Of a stretch of DNA of 64,000 nucleotides, positions 9,843 to 20,600 are shown in pieces. Made by a program: the position numbers and the translations under genes. The notes beneath the pieces are model-generated. The model was not told the DNA's origin. It did not search any database and was given only the letters and a program-made list of their open reading frames with translations. Each line of letters starts with the position of its first letter. Positions within the stretch are counted from its first letter, which is position 1. The stretch is from contig NZ_SNXY01000009.1 of the NCBI RefSeq assembly GCF_004362745.1, forward strand, positions 519,065-583,064. The letters run 5' to 3'. Source of the DNA: Oharaeibacter diazotrophicus (GTDB lineage: Bacteria; Pseudomonadota; Alphaproteobacteria; Rhizobiales; Pleomorphomonadaceae).

Positions 9843-10036
9843 CGCCGATCCGCCTTCGTTCCGCCGCCTCCGGCGTTCACGACCCCGTGACGACGTGGCC
9901 ACGCCGAGGTCCGAATTCGCGGCCCTCCTGGTCGAAAGACGTCTCCGGTCCATGTAGGGTCGCGAGGGGATGGGATGCGCCGCGCCGCCGAAGATGTCAA
10001 ACTCGCGGGCGATGCCAAGGAGAGGACCGGTCGACG

Positions 10037-11044
<1,008 letters not shown>

Positions 11045-11046
11045 CC

Positions 11047-11973
11047 ATGGCCGACCCGACGCGGATCGAGCCACGCGTCACGCCGGCGCTCACCGCGTCG
11101 GCCCGCTCGCTCGCCGCCGCGCTCCCCGATCTGCTGGTCGAGGCGAAGCAGGTCGCCAACACCGTCGCGGCCGGCTGGCACGGCCGGCGCCGCGCCGGCG
11201 GCGGCGAGGATTTCTGGCAGTTCCGCCCGTTCCAGTTCGGCGAGCCCGCCCGCTCGATCGACTGGCGCCGCTCCGCCCGCGAGGACGGCCACCTGTTCGT
11301 GCGCGAGCGCGAGATGGAGAACGCCCACACGGTCTGGCTCCACGTCGACCTGTCGCCGTCGATGAACTTCCGCTCGGGCCTCGCGCCGGTGGTCAAGCGC
11401 GACCGTGCCGTTCTGGTCACGATCGCCCTCGCCGAGTTGCTCGCCCGCTCCGGCGAGCGCATCGGCCTCCTCGGCCACGGCCGGCCGCTCGCCTCGCGCA
11501 GCGCCGCCGAACGGCTCGCCTCGACGCTCGCCCACGTCGAGGGCGAGGCGGCGCGGCCGGATCTCTCCGCGGTGCGGCGGCTGCACGAGGTCGTCATGGT
11601 CGGCGACTTCCTCGATCCCGCCGACGACGTCGCCGCCGATCTCGGCCGGCTCGCCGCCACGGGCGCGCGCGTCCACCTCGTCCAGGTGATGGACCCGGTC
11701 GAGGAGACCTTCCCCTTCGTCGGCCGCACCGAGTTCCGCGACCCCGAGACCGGCGGCCGCGTGACCGCCGGGCGCGCCGAGGCTTGGCGCGCCGGCTACG
11801 TCGCCGCCCTCGTCCGCCACCGCGACCGCCTGCGCGCCGCCATGCGGCTGCCGGGCTGGAGCTTCGCGGTCCACCACACCGACCGGCCGCCGACGGAGGC
11901 GCTGCTCGCCCTGCACGGCCGGCTCGCCGCCGGCGGCGCGCTCGCGGCCGGCCCCCGGGAGATCCCGACGTGA
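11047..11973 (+). CDS. DUF58 domain protein
   Basis: 308 residues. The DUF58 core is clear: FRPFQFGEPARSIDWRRSAR followed by LFVRERE and a von Willebrand A-like beginning VWLHVDLSPSMNF, whose Asp-x-Ser-x-Ser is a metal-site motif. These proteins accompany MoxR ATPases. It begins two bases after the moxR stop and its end overlaps the next gene, so it is certainly co-transcribed. Confidence 0.9.
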   Translation: MADPTRIEPRVTPALTASARSLAAALPDLLVEAKQVANTVAAGWHGRRRAGGGEDFWQFRPFQFGEPARSIDWRRSAREDGHLFVREREMENAHTVWLHVDLSPSMNFRSGLAPVVKRDRAVLVTIALAELLARSGERIGLLGHGRPLASRSAAERLASTLAHVEGEAARPDLSAVRRLHEVVMVGDFLDPADDVAADLGRLAATGARVHLVQVMDPVEETFPFVGRTEFRDPETGGRVTAGRAEAWRAGYVAALVRHRDRLRAAMRLPGWSFAVHHTDRPPTEALLALHGRLAAGGALAAGPREIPT

Positions 11974-14813
11974 CCGGACTGCCCCTCGCCTTCGCGACGC
12001 CCTGGGTGCTGGTCGGCCTCGCCGCCCTGCCGGTGCTGTGGTGGCTGCTGCGCGTGACGCCGCCGCGGCCGGAGACGGTGACCTTCCCGCCGCTGCGCCT
12101 GCTCGCCGAGGTCCGCGTCGAGGAGGAGACCCCGGCGCGCACGCCGTGGTGGCTGACGGCGATCCGCCTCCTCGCCGCCGCCGCGGTGATCTTCGCCCTC
12201 GCCGGGCCGGTGTTCCGCCCCGCCGCCGACCGGCTGACCGGCACCGGGCCGGTCTGGCTGATCGTCGACAACGGCTTTTCCGCCGCGCCCGACTGGGCGG
12301 CGCGGCTGCGCACCGCCGAGACGGTGATCGACGGCGCCCGCGAGGCCGGCCGCACCGTCGTGCTGGTCGCCACCGCCGATGGCACCGACGCCGACGTGGT
12401 CGCCCGGACCGCCGACGACGCCGCCCGCCGCCTCGCCGCCGTCGGCCCGCGGGCGTGGTCGCCGGACCACGGCGCCATCGTCGCCGCCCTCCAGCGCACC
12501 GCCGAGGCGGCCCGGCCGGGCGACGTGATCTGGATCGCCGAACCCGCCGACGACGGCTCGGCCAAGGCCTTCGCCGCCAGCCTCTCCGCGCTCGCCGCCG
12601 GCGCCGAGATCGTGCTCGCCGGCGCCGATTCGACGCCGCCGCCGGCGGTCGTCGCCGTCGCCCACGACGGCACCGGCATCGCCGCCACCGTCCGCCGCAT
12701 CGACGGCGCGACGCCGGCGACCGGCACCGCCCGCGCCGTCGACCGCCGCGGCCGCCTGCTCGACGAGCGCCCCTACGCCTTCGACGGCGCGGCGACCGAG
12801 ACCTCTGTCCGCTTCGAGCTGCCGCTCGAGCTCCGCAACGAGATCGCCCGCGTCGAACTCGCAGGCGCCGAGTCGGCGTCCGCGGTGCAGTTGCTCGACG
12901 ACCGCTGGCGCCGCCGCACCGTCGGACTGATCTCCGGCGTCGGTGGCGACCGGGCGCAGCCGCTGTTGTCGCCGACCTACTATCTCACCAAGGCGCTGCT
13001 ACCCTTCGCCGACATCCGCGAGCCGCGCTCGCCGGCGGTCGACGCCGCCGTCAAGGGCTATCTCGACGAGAGGGTCGCCGCGATCGTGATGGCCGACGTC
13101 GGCACGCTCTCCGGCGACACCGCGGCCGCGGTGCGCAGCTTCGTCGAGCGCGGCGGCGTGCTGATCCGCTTCGCCGGTCCCCATCTCGCCGCCGGCGAGG
13201 ACGACTTCGTGCCGGTGCCGCTGCGCCGCGGCGGCCGCACCCTCGGCGGCAGCCTGTCGTGGGAGAAGCCGCAGGCCCTCGCCGGCTTCTCCGAGGCCGG
13301 CCCCTTCGCCGGCTCGGTGGTGCCGTCCGACGTCACCGTCGAGCGGCAGGTGCTGGCCGAGCCGTCGCCGGACCTCGACCGCTTCACCTGGGCGAGCCTC
13401 GCCGACGGCACGCCGCTGGTCACCGCTCGCCCGGTCGGCGGCGGCTGGCTGGTGCTGTTCCACGTCACCGCCGACACGACGTGGTCGAACCTGCCACTGT
13501 CCGGCGCGTTCGTGGAGATGCTCCGCCGCACCGTCGCGCTCGGCCATGCCGGCGGCTCCGCGACCTCCGCGGCGGCCGTCCAGGGCACCGAGGTGACGCT
13601 GCCGCCGATGACCGTGCTCGACGGCTTCGGCCGCTTCACCACGCCGCGCGCCGACGTCCGCGGCCTGCCCGCCCGCGCCGCCGCCACGGTGCTCGCCTCC
13701 CGCGACACGCCGCCCGGCCTCTACGGCGGCGAGGACGCCTTCCGTGCGGTGAACCTGATGCGCCCCGACACGCCCTACGTCCGCCTCGACGCCTCGGCCC
13801 TCGCCGGCGCCGCCCGCGCGCCGCTCGCCGCCGAGGCCGGCACGCGGCTCGGGCCGTGGCTGTTCGTGCTCGGCTTCCTGCTGCTGGTGGTCGACGCCCT
13901 CGCCGTGCTGGTGCTGGTCGGCGGCGTCCGCCTGTTCGCCGGCCGCCGCCCGGCCACCGCGACGGTCGCCGTCGTCGCGCTGGCCGCCGCGCTCGCCGCC
14001 GGCCTGCCCGCGGACGGGGCGCGGGCGCAGGGCACGCTGTCGCCGGAGGACCAGAAGCTGCTCGACGCCGTCTCGGTGACCCGGCTCGCCTATGTCGAGA
14101 CCGGCGACGCCACCGTGGACGAGGCGAGCCGCGCGGGCCTCTGGGCGCTGACGCGCTATCTCTCCGCCCGCACCGCCCTCGAGGCGGGCCGGCCGATGGC
14201 GCTCGATCCGGAGAAGGACGAGCTGTCGGTCTATCCGCTGATATACTGGCCGGTCGACCCGGCCGTGCCGGCGCCGAGCCGGGCCGCGATGCAGCGCGTC
14301 GAGGCCTTCATGAAGTCCGGCGGCACGGTGCTGTTCGACACCCGCGACCAGTTCGACGTCGTGCCCGGCTCGGATTCCAGCCCGGCGCAGGTGCGGCTGC
14401 GCGAGATGCTCGCCGGCGTCGACGTGCCGCCGCTGGAGCCGGTGCCGGCCGACCACGTGCTGACCAAGGCGTTCTACCTGATGAACGACTTCCCCGGCCG
14501 CTACGTCGGCTCGCCGCTCTGGGTCGAGGCGACCCGCCCGGCCGACGAGGAGGCCGCCGACGAAGGCGGCGACGTCCGCCCGGTGCGCGCCGGCGACGGC
14601 GTCTCGCCGATCCTGATCACCGGCAACGACTTCGCGGGCGCCTGGGCCGCCGACGACAACGGCAGCTTCCTCTATCCCGTGGTGCCCGGCGAGCCGCGCC
14701 AGCGCGAATTCGCCCTGCGCGCCGGCGTCAACATCGTGATGTACACCCTGACCGGCAACTACAAGGCCGACCAGGTCCACGTGCCCGCCCTGCTCGAGCG
14801 GCTGGGCCAGTGA
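11970..14813 (+). CDS. Membrane protein with N-terminal BatA-like region and DUF4159
   Basis: 947 residues beginning at a GTG that overlaps the DUF58 stop by four bases. Two N-terminal transmembrane helices flank a BatA-like segment, a long soluble part follows, then a pair of helices near residues 625-670, and a C-terminal DUF4159 domain (about 690-940) with YPLIYWPVD and GGTVLFDTRDQFD. The domain has a class I glutamine amidotransferase-like fold by family description. Function is unknown; it is a fixed partner of MoxR-DUF58 in alphaproteobacteria. Confidence 0.85.
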   Translation: MTGLPLAFATPWVLVGLAALPVLWWLLRVTPPRPETVTFPPLRLLAEVRVEEETPARTPWWLTAIRLLAAAAVIFALAGPVFRPAADRLTGTGPVWLIVDNGFSAAPDWAARLRTAETVIDGAREAGRTVVLVATADGTDADVVARTADDAARRLAAVGPRAWSPDHGAIVAALQRTAEAARPGDVIWIAEPADDGSAKAFAASLSALAAGAEIVLAGADSTPPPAVVAVAHDGTGIAATVRRIDGATPATGTARAVDRRGRLLDERPYAFDGAATETSVRFELPLELRNEIARVELAGAESASAVQLLDDRWRRRTVGLISGVGGDRAQPLLSPTYYLTKALLPFADIREPRSPAVDAAVKGYLDERVAAIVMADVGTLSGDTAAAVRSFVERGGVLIRFAGPHLAAGEDDFVPVPLRRGGRTLGGSLSWEKPQALAGFSEAGPFAGSVVPSDVTVERQVLAEPSPDLDRFTWASLADGTPLVTARPVGGGWLVLFHVTADTTWSNLPLSGAFVEMLRRTVALGHAGGSATSAAAVQGTEVTLPPMTVLDGFGRFTTPRADVRGLPARAAATVLASRDTPPGLYGGEDAFRAVNLMRPDTPYVRLDASALAGAARAPLAAEAGTRLGPWLFVLGFLLLVVDALAVLVLVGGVRLFAGRRPATATVAVVALAAALAAGLPADGARAQGTLSPEDQKLLDAVSVTRLAYVETGDATVDEASRAGLWALTRYLSARTALEAGRPMALDPEKDELSVYPLIYWPVDPAVPAPSRAAMQRVEAFMKSGGTVLFDTRDQFDVVPGSDSSPAQVRLREMLAGVDVPPLEPVPADHVLTKAFYLMNDFPGRYVGSPLWVEATRPADEEAADEGGDVRPVRAGDGVSPILITGNDFAGAWAADDNGSFLYPVVPGEPRQREFALRAGVNIVMYTLTGNYKADQVHVPALLERLGQ

Positions 14814-14823
14814 GGACCGCCCC

Positions 14824-16899
14824 TTGACCTGGACGCTCTCCTTCGACCCGTTCCTGCCCTGGTGGGCGCTCGCCGCCGCCGGTGTGCTCGCGCTCGTGGT
14901 GGTGGCCTTCGGCGTCCATCGGCGCATCAAGGGTGCGTTCACCCGCGGTCTCGCCCTCGCCCTATTGCTCGCCGCGCTGACCGACCCGTCCCTGGTCGAG
15001 GAGCAGCGCGCCCCGCTGAAGAGCGTCGTCGCCGTGGTCGCCGACCGCAGCGCCTCGCAGTCGGTCGGCACCCGCACCGACGACACCACCGCCGCCGTGA
15101 CCGACCTCGTCGAACGGCTGAAGCGCCTGCCGGATGTCGAGGTCCGCACGATCGAGAGCGGTCGCGAGCCGACCGGCGACGGCACCCGCCTGTTTGGCGA
15201 CGTCTCGCGCGCGCTCTCCGACGTGCCACCGGACCGCATCGCCGGCGTGATCGCCGTCACCGACGGCGAGATCCACGACGTGCCCGCCGCCAAGGCGGCG
15301 CTCGGCTTCGACGCGCCGGTGCACGCGCTGATCACGGGCGTGCCCGGCGAGATCGACCGCCGTGTCGCGATCGCGTCGGCGCCGAAATTCGGGCTGGTGC
15401 AGTCGCGTCAGGTGATCCGCTACCGCGTCGAGGACCAGGGCGCCGAGGGCCCGCGCCCGGCCGCCGAGGTGGTGATCCGCCGCGACGGCGAGGAGATCGC
15501 CCGCGAGGTGGTCGTGCCCGGCGCCGAGGCGAGCCTCGAGGTCGAGATCCCGCACGGCGGACCGAACATCTTCGAGATCGAGACGGCGGCGATCGACGGC
15601 GAATTGTCGCCGATCAACAACCGCGCCGTCGCCGTGGTCGAGGGCATCCGCGAGAACCTCCGGGTGCTGCTGGTCTCCGGCGAACCGCACGCCGGCGAGC
15701 GGACGTGGCGCAACCTCCTGAAGTCCGACGCCTCGGTCGACCTCGTGCACTTCACCATCCTGCGCCCGCCGGAGAAGCAGGACGGCACGCCGATCAACGA
15801 ATTGTCGCTGATCGCCTTCCCGACCCGCGAGCTGTTCGCCACCAAGATCGACGAGTTCGACCTCATCATCTTCGACCGCTACCAGCGCCGAGGTGTGCTG
15901 CCGCTGATCTACTTCGACAACATCGCCCGCTACGTCGCCGACGGCGGCGCGGTGCTGATCGCGGCCGGACCCGATCCGAACAACGAGGAGAGCGTCTACG
16001 ACACGCCGCTCGCCCCGACGCTGCCGGCCCGCCCGACCGGCGGCGTGCTGGAACTGCCCTACAAGGCCGTGGTCAGCGACCTCGGCAAGCGCCATCCGGT
16101 GACGCGCGACCTGCCCGGGTCGACGGCGAACCCGCCGGCGTGGGCGCGCTGGTTCCGCCTCGTCGAGGCCACCGCCGACCGCGGTCAGACCGTGATGGAC
16201 GGGCCGGACGGACGGCCGCTGCTGGTGCTCTCCCACGAGGGCAAGGGCCGCGTCGCCATGCTGCTGTCCGACCACGTCTGGCTGTGGGCGCGCGGTTTCG
16301 AGGGCGGCGGCCCGCACGTGCCGCTGCTGCGCAACCTCGCGCACTGGCTGATGAAGGAGCCGGACCTCGAGGAGGAGGCGCTGCGCCTTTCCGCCGACAA
16401 GGGCGACCTCGTGATCGAGCGCCAGACCCTCGGCGAGAGCGTCGGCGCGGTGACGCTGACCATGCCGGACGGCACCGGCCGTGACATCGCGCTCGACCCG
16501 GTCGAGCCCGGGCTGTTCCGCGCCCGTCTCGCCAAGGCCCCGCTCGGCCTCTACAAGGCCCGCGAGGGCGAGCTCTCCGCGCTCGCCCACGTCGGGCCGA
16601 CGGACCTCGCCGAATACCGCTCGCTGCTCTCGACCACCGACGTGGTCCGCCCGATCGCGGAGGCCACCGGCGGCACGGTGCAGCGCCTGCGCGACGCCGC
16701 CGACGCCTCGCTCGCCCTGCCGCGCATCGTGCCCGAGCGCGGCGGCACCACCTTCGGCGGCTCCGGCTGGATCGGCCTCGACATGTCGGACGCCTACGAG
16801 GTCACCGGCATCGACCGCACCCGCCTGCTCGGCGGCTTCCTCGGCCTCGCCGTGCTGCTGATGGCGATCGGCGGCACGTGGTGGCGCGAGGGACGCTGA
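14824..16899 (+). CDS. Large membrane protein of the MoxR cluster
   Basis: 691 residues from a TTG start with GAGGA upstream. Two N-terminal transmembrane helices (about 12-32 and 37-53) are followed by a large soluble part starting VVAVVADRSASQSVG (von Willebrand A-like, with Asp-x-Ser-x-Ser) and a second region DLIIFDRYQRRGVLPLIYF resembling a glutamine amidotransferase-like fold. A single helix closes the C-terminus. It completes the MoxR/DUF58/DUF4159 unit and likely forms an inner-membrane complex with the preceding protein. Role unknown. Confidence 0.8.
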   Translation: MTWTLSFDPFLPWWALAAAGVLALVVVAFGVHRRIKGAFTRGLALALLLAALTDPSLVEEQRAPLKSVVAVVADRSASQSVGTRTDDTTAAVTDLVERLKRLPDVEVRTIESGREPTGDGTRLFGDVSRALSDVPPDRIAGVIAVTDGEIHDVPAAKAALGFDAPVHALITGVPGEIDRRVAIASAPKFGLVQSRQVIRYRVEDQGAEGPRPAAEVVIRRDGEEIAREVVVPGAEASLEVEIPHGGPNIFEIETAAIDGELSPINNRAVAVVEGIRENLRVLLVSGEPHAGERTWRNLLKSDASVDLVHFTILRPPEKQDGTPINELSLIAFPTRELFATKIDEFDLIIFDRYQRRGVLPLIYFDNIARYVADGGAVLIAAGPDPNNEESVYDTPLAPTLPARPTGGVLELPYKAVVSDLGKRHPVTRDLPGSTANPPAWARWFRLVEATADRGQTVMDGPDGRPLLVLSHEGKGRVAMLLSDHVWLWARGFEGGGPHVPLLRNLAHWLMKEPDLEEEALRLSADKGDLVIERQTLGESVGAVTLTMPDGTGRDIALDPVEPGLFRARLAKAPLGLYKAREGELSALAHVGPTDLAEYRSLLSTTDVVRPIAEATGGTVQRLRDAADASLALPRIVPERGGTTFGGSGWIGLDMSDAYEVTGIDRTRLLGGFLGLAVLLMAIGGTWWREGR

Positions 16900-16916
16900 C
16901 GGGTGCGGGCCGGAGC

Positions 16917-17354
16917 TCAGCCGGCCGTGTTCGCGCGGATGATCGCCGCCTCGAGGTCGGCCTGTGCCTCGGGAACGGTCCAGAGTTCGAGGTCTATCCA
17001 CAGCAGCACCGCCGGCGTCAGCGCCGTGGTGCGGCCGTCCATCACGATTTCGCGGGCCGGTGCGCCGTCGTCGTCCCCGGCGGTGTGGGCGGTCGCGGCG
17101 AAGTCGGGACCGCCGAGGCGCGCGGCGACGGCGTCGAGGGCCTCGACCGGGTCGGTGCCGGCCGGCAGCCGCACCAGCGCCGCGGCGCGGACGTGATTCC
17201 CGAGCTTGCTGTAGGGCGCGACGTCGAGGCGGCCGAGGCCGGCGCCCCAGTCGGCGACGAGGGCGCGGACGATCGCGGCGCCCTCCGCCGGGTCGGCGGT
17301 GGCGAGCACCATCGAGACACCGGCGACGAGGCCGCGGGACGTCGCGGCCGTCAC
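16917..17354 (-). CDS. Conserved hypothetical protein
   Basis: About 145 residues from a GTG one base after the stop of the upstream GNAT gene; an alternative ATG at 17405 would overlap that gene by about 50 bases. The protein is soluble, with no signal peptide or membrane segment, and contains APYSKLGNHVRAAALVRLP. No family recognised. The tight junction suggests a two-gene operon with the acetyltransferase, and the gene ends convergently with the MoxR cluster. Confidence 0.55.
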   Translation of the reverse strand: MTAATSRGLVAGVSMVLATADPAEGAAIVRALVADWGAGLGRLDVAPYSKLGNHVRAAALVRLPAGTDPVEALDAVAARLGGPDFAATAHTAGDDDGAPAREIVMDGRTTALTPAVLLWIDLELWTVPEAQADLEAAIIRANTAG

Positions 17355-17355
17355 G

Positions 17356-17922
17356 TCAGGCACCGCCGCGGGCCGGGCCGTGGACGCCGTCGGCCGCCCC
17401 CGCAATCAGCTCCGCAACCAGCAGCCGGCCGGGATCGACCGGACCGGGCATCTCGACGCTGCCGGGCTTCACCACCCGGAAGCCGAACGGCCAGTAGTAG
17501 GGCAGATCGCCGACCAGCAGCACCAGCCGATGGCCGCGGACCCGGGCCTCCTCCATCGACCGCCGCATCAGCGCGGTGCCGATACCCCGACTCTTGAGGT
17601 CGGGCCGGACGGCGAGCGGACCGAGCAGCAACGCCGGCGTCTCGCCGATCCGGATCGGGGTGAGCCGGACCGAACCGACCACCGCGCCGTCGAGTTCGGC
17701 GACCAGACTGAGGTGCGGGTCCTGCGCCACGCCCTCGCGCAGCCGGAAGGCGGTGCGGGCGAAACGGCCGGGGCCGAAGGCGACCTCGTGGATCGCCTCG
17801 ATCGCCGCTTCGTCGGCGGCGGTCTCGGGACGGTAGAGGATTCCCTCGGCAGGCGTGGCGGACGTGGCGGCGAGCGGCGCGGGCGTGGCGGCGTCGGCGA
17901 AGAGCTTCGGCATGGCGGACAT
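17356..17922 (-). CDS. GNAT family N-acetyltransferase
   Basis: 188 residues, YhbS-like GNAT fold. LAVRPDLKSRGIGTALMRR is the acetyl-CoA pyrophosphate-binding loop and LVGDLPYYWPFGFRV the C-terminal motif. The start at 17922 (Met-Ser-Ala-Met) was preferred over an upstream Arg-rich extension; a second ATG nine bases later is possible. The first 30 residues are Ala/Thr-rich and probably disordered. Paralogue of the protein at 388-894; substrate unknown. Confidence 0.85.
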   Translation of the reverse strand: MSAMPKLFADAATPAPLAATSATPAEGILYRPETAADEAAIEAIHEVAFGPGRFARTAFRLREGVAQDPHLSLVAELDGAVVGSVRLTPIRIGETPALLLGPLAVRPDLKSRGIGTALMRRSMEEARVRGHRLVLLVGDLPYYWPFGFRVVKPGSVEMPGPVDPGRLLVAELIAGAADGVHGPARGGA

Positions 17923-18142
17923 GGCGGAACCTGGGAAGAAGACGGTCTGGTTCCGCGGCACCCGCCGCAGCCTCGCTCTCAGACGGAGGCGGGCGGCCGG
18001 GACGCGGACGAACGGCAGCGGCGCGAGGCATCGCGCGGCTCGGTTCGTCGTCGCAGATCGGCCGGAGAGATCGACATCGCCCATCCCGGAAGGCAGGAAG
18101 GCGTCCCGCATATCACGAAGCCGCCGGCGTTCACAAGCGGGT

Positions 18143-18616
18143 TCACCACAGCGGCGAAATCGGTGCGCCGGCGACGAGTTCGGCGACGCGGCGGCGGGTG
18201 GCGTCGGTCGAATCGGCCGGCAGGGCGTCGACGGGGAACACGCGCGCCTCGCGGATCTCGCGGTTCGGCACGAAGGGCCTGAGCGCCCGCCAGGACGGCA
18301 CGTGGTAGACCGCGACGTGGTCGCGCCGCGCCATGCGCTCGTTGAAGAACAGGCCGTGCAGACGTGCCTCGCCGTCGATGGCGACGGCAGCCTCCTCGTC
18401 GAGCTCGCGGCCGAGCGACACCAGCGCGGTTTCGCCGGGCTCGACGGCGCCGCCGGGCAGGTACCAACCGGGCACGTAGCTGTGGCGCACCAGGAGCACG
18501 CGTTCGCCGTCGCAGACGAGGCCGCGGACGCCGAAGGTGACGCCGCGCGTCACCCTCAGCACCAGGGACTGGGTGGCGAGCACCGCCGGCTTCAGGATCC
18601 CGAGCACGCGGTCCAT
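18143..18616 (-). CDS. Nudix hydrolase
   Basis: 157 residues. The Nudix box reads GAVEPGETALVSLGRELDEE, with the metal-binding Glu residues intact. It follows a short N-terminal helix. The preceding WYLPGG is typical. Substrate is unknown; the group includes ADP-ribose and nucleotide-sugar hydrolases. I chose the ATG at 18616, which has GGGAG upstream; a longer frame begins 30 bases earlier. Stands alone, separated by 220 bases from the GNAT gene downstream. Confidence 0.85.
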   Translation of the reverse strand: MDRVLGILKPAVLATQSLVLRVTRGVTFGVRGLVCDGERVLLVRHSYVPGWYLPGGAVEPGETALVSLGRELDEEAAVAIDGEARLHGLFFNERMARRDHVAVYHVPSWRALRPFVPNREIREARVFPVDALPADSTDATRRRVAELVAGAPISPLW

Positions 18617-18752
18617 CGAGGCAGCTCCCGTGGTGACGATCCCCACATCGGACTCCGACAGCCGTGAATTTCACGTGAAGATGCCATGCGGGGCGTGCAT
18701 GGCAGCCCGATCACGGCCCCTCTGGCTGATATCGCGCCAAATGACTACATCG

Positions 18753-18768
18753 TGGGCACGGAATTGCT
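18753..18768 (+). promoter_or_regulatory. Possible sigma-54 (-24/-12) promoter
   Basis: TGGGCACGGAATTGCT keeps the TGG and TTGC cores of RpoN promoters at the correct spacing of eight bases, although the CAC following TGG is shifted by one. It faces the small ORF at 18810, 42 bases downstream. A chance match cannot be excluded. Confidence 0.25.
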
Positions 18769-18809
18769 CACGAAGCGACCGTACCCGAAATCAACCATAG
18801 AAGGTCATC

Positions 18810-18926
18810 ATGTTCTCCGTGTTCCGTCGTCGCCCCCAGGCCGAGCGCAAGTTCACCTGGAAGCCGGCCGTCGACGCCTACAATCCCTACCTGATCGCGT
18901 CGCTGCTGACCTTCTACAACCGCTGA
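18810..18926 (+). CDS. Small protein, 38 residues, unknown
   Basis: A short frame starting ATG with AAGG five bases upstream and ending TGA. The product begins MFSVFRRRPQAERKFTWKP and ends in a hydrophobic/aromatic tail (PYLIASLLTFYNR). It has a basic N-terminal half and a possible short amphipathic helix, so a membrane- or protein-binding peptide is conceivable. It lies in an otherwise empty 420-base gap between divergent genes, and the spacing and ribosome-binding site argue for translation. No homologue recognised. Confidence 0.45.
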   Translation: MFSVFRRRPQAERKFTWKPAVDAYNPYLIASLLTFYNR

Positions 18927-19035
18927 CGCGCCGGAGGGCGGAGACGGGTTCCGGTCCCCGCGGCCACGACGGGACGTCGTGGCCGGACGACCCGGAGGGT
19001 TTACCCCGTGCGCGGGGTGGTCTACCCAGGAACCG

Positions 19036-19980
19036 ATGTTCCGTCTCGCCCACCTGTCCGATCCCCACATCGGCCCCCTGCCCGCCGCTTCGGTCCGCGA
19101 ACTCGCGTCGAAGCGTGTGCTCGGCTACATCAACTGGCATCGCAACCGCGCCGTCGCCATGAAGGGCGACCTCCTGGCGCGGTTGGTCGCCGCCGTCCAC
19201 GCCACCGCGCCGGACCACGTCGCCGTCACCGGCGATCTCGTCAACATCGCCCTCGCCGCCGAGCTCGAACCCGCACGCGCCTTCCTCGAGACCATCGGTC
19301 CGGGCGGCGACGTCACCGTCGTGCCCGGGAACCACGACGCCTACGTGCCCGGCGCGCTGGTCAAGGCCACCGCCGCCTGGTGTCCCTGGATCGTCGGCGA
19401 CGCCGACCACGGCTCACCGTCCTGGCCGACCGTGCGCCGGCGCGGCGACGTCGCGCTGATCGGTGTGTCGACGGCACGGGCGTCGAGCCCGTTCATGGCC
19501 ACCGGCCACGTCTCGGTGCAGCAGGCGACGCGGCTCTGCGACCGCCTGGAGCAGCTCGGCCGCGAGGGCCTGTTCCGCGTCGTGATGATCCACCACCCGC
19601 CGATCCGCGGCTCGACCGACTGGCACAAGCGCCTCGTCGGCGGCAGCCGCGTCCGCGCCGCCATCCGCGCCCACGGCGCCGAGCTGGTCCTGCACGGCCA
19701 CACCCATCTCGCGACCCGCATGGAACTCGCCGGTCCGGACGGGCCGGTGCCGGTGATCGGCGTGCCCTCGGCGAGCCAGGAGCCCGGCGGCCACAAGCCG
19801 GGCGCCGGCTTCAACCTGTTCGAGATCGAGCGCCGCAACGACGGCTGGCGCGTCGGCATGGTCGAGCACCGGATCCTGCGGCCCGGCGGCGACTTCGTGG
19901 TGGTCGGCGAGCACGGCTACCGGCTGACGCGCGGCGCCTCGGCCGCGACTCAGACCGGCCCGATCCTGAACCAGGCGTAG
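19036..19980 (+). CDS. Metallophosphoesterase (calcineurin-like)
   Basis: 314 residues. All dimetal-site motifs are present: FRLAHLSDPHIGPL (DxH) at the N-terminus, VTGDLVN (GD), VVPGNHDAY (GNHD), MIHHPPIR (H) and LVLHGHTHLA (GHxH). This is the CpdA/3',5'-cAMP phosphodiesterase-like layout, but substrate specificity in the family is broad and not predictable. The ATG at 19036 is preceded by CCAGGA. Its last 31 bases overlap the convergent gene at 19950. Confidence 0.88.
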   Translation: MFRLAHLSDPHIGPLPAASVRELASKRVLGYINWHRNRAVAMKGDLLARLVAAVHATAPDHVAVTGDLVNIALAAELEPARAFLETIGPGGDVTVVPGNHDAYVPGALVKATAAWCPWIVGDADHGSPSWPTVRRRGDVALIGVSTARASSPFMATGHVSVQQATRLCDRLEQLGREGLFRVVMIHHPPIRGSTDWHKRLVGGSRVRAAIRAHGAELVLHGHTHLATRMELAGPDGPVPVIGVPSASQEPGGHKPGAGFNLFEIERRNDGWRVGMVEHRILRPGGDFVVVGEHGYRLTRGASAATQTGPILNQA

Positions 19981-20600
19981 GCGACCAGCCCGAGCGCGCC
20001 GGCGGCGATGCCGAACAGGAAGGCGATCAGCGCCCAGAGCGCGGTGCCGCGCCGCGTCGCGCCGCGATCCGGCGCGCCGGACGAGGCCGCCGCGGCGACC
20101 GCCGTCGCCCGGCCGGCGGTGGCGGTACGTCCCGGCTGCTGCGGCAGGAAGGCGAGTTTCAGCCGGGCGAGGAACTGGTCGGTGTCCTTGGCGCGGTCGC
20201 GCTCCACCACCCGCTCGGCGACATAGTCGGTGACCGCGTCGGCGACGACGCCGATGTCGGCGTGCTCGGTCAGCACCACGCGGCCGAGCCGGGTGTCCTT
20301 GAGGAAGCGGTAGGTGCGGCGGTCGCGGCCGATGGTGACGTGCGAGGTCGGGTCGATCCACAGCCGCGGCGGATGCCCGCCGTTGACCTGGCAGATGAAG
20401 TAGTCGTCGTCGGCCGGCAGTTCGCCGAACACGCCGGCGAGTTCCTCGGCCAGCATCTCGAGCCGCGCCCGCTCCGCCTCGTGCAGGTCGGCGAAGGCGT
20501 CGGTACGCTCGGCCTCGGCCACCCGCACCCGGCGCACCGCGTCGGACAGGCGGCGGACCTTCTGGCCTTCGCCGGATTGTTCGCCCCGCGTGCCGGTCAT
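19950..20600 (-). CDS. Conserved hypothetical protein with C-terminal membrane anchor
   Basis: 216 residues. An N-terminal helical region (about 15-60, rich in Arg/Glu/Ala) is followed by a compact domain with DDYFICQVNGGHPPRLWID and HVTIGRDRRTYRFL, a linker and one C-terminal transmembrane helix (about 188-212). It looks like a tail-anchored cytoplasmic protein. The ATG at 20600 has GGGAG upstream. Function unknown; the gene overlaps convergently with the metallophosphoesterase. Confidence 0.7.
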   Translation of the reverse strand: MTGTRGEQSGEGQKVRRLSDAVRRVRVAEAERTDAFADLHEAERARLEMLAEELAGVFGELPADDDYFICQVNGGHPPRLWIDPTSHVTIGRDRRTYRFLKDTRLGRVVLTEHADIGVVADAVTDYVAERVVERDRAKDTDQFLARLKLAFLPQQPGRTATAGRATAVAAAASSGAPDRGATRRGTALWALIAFLFGIAAGALGLVAYAWFRIGPV

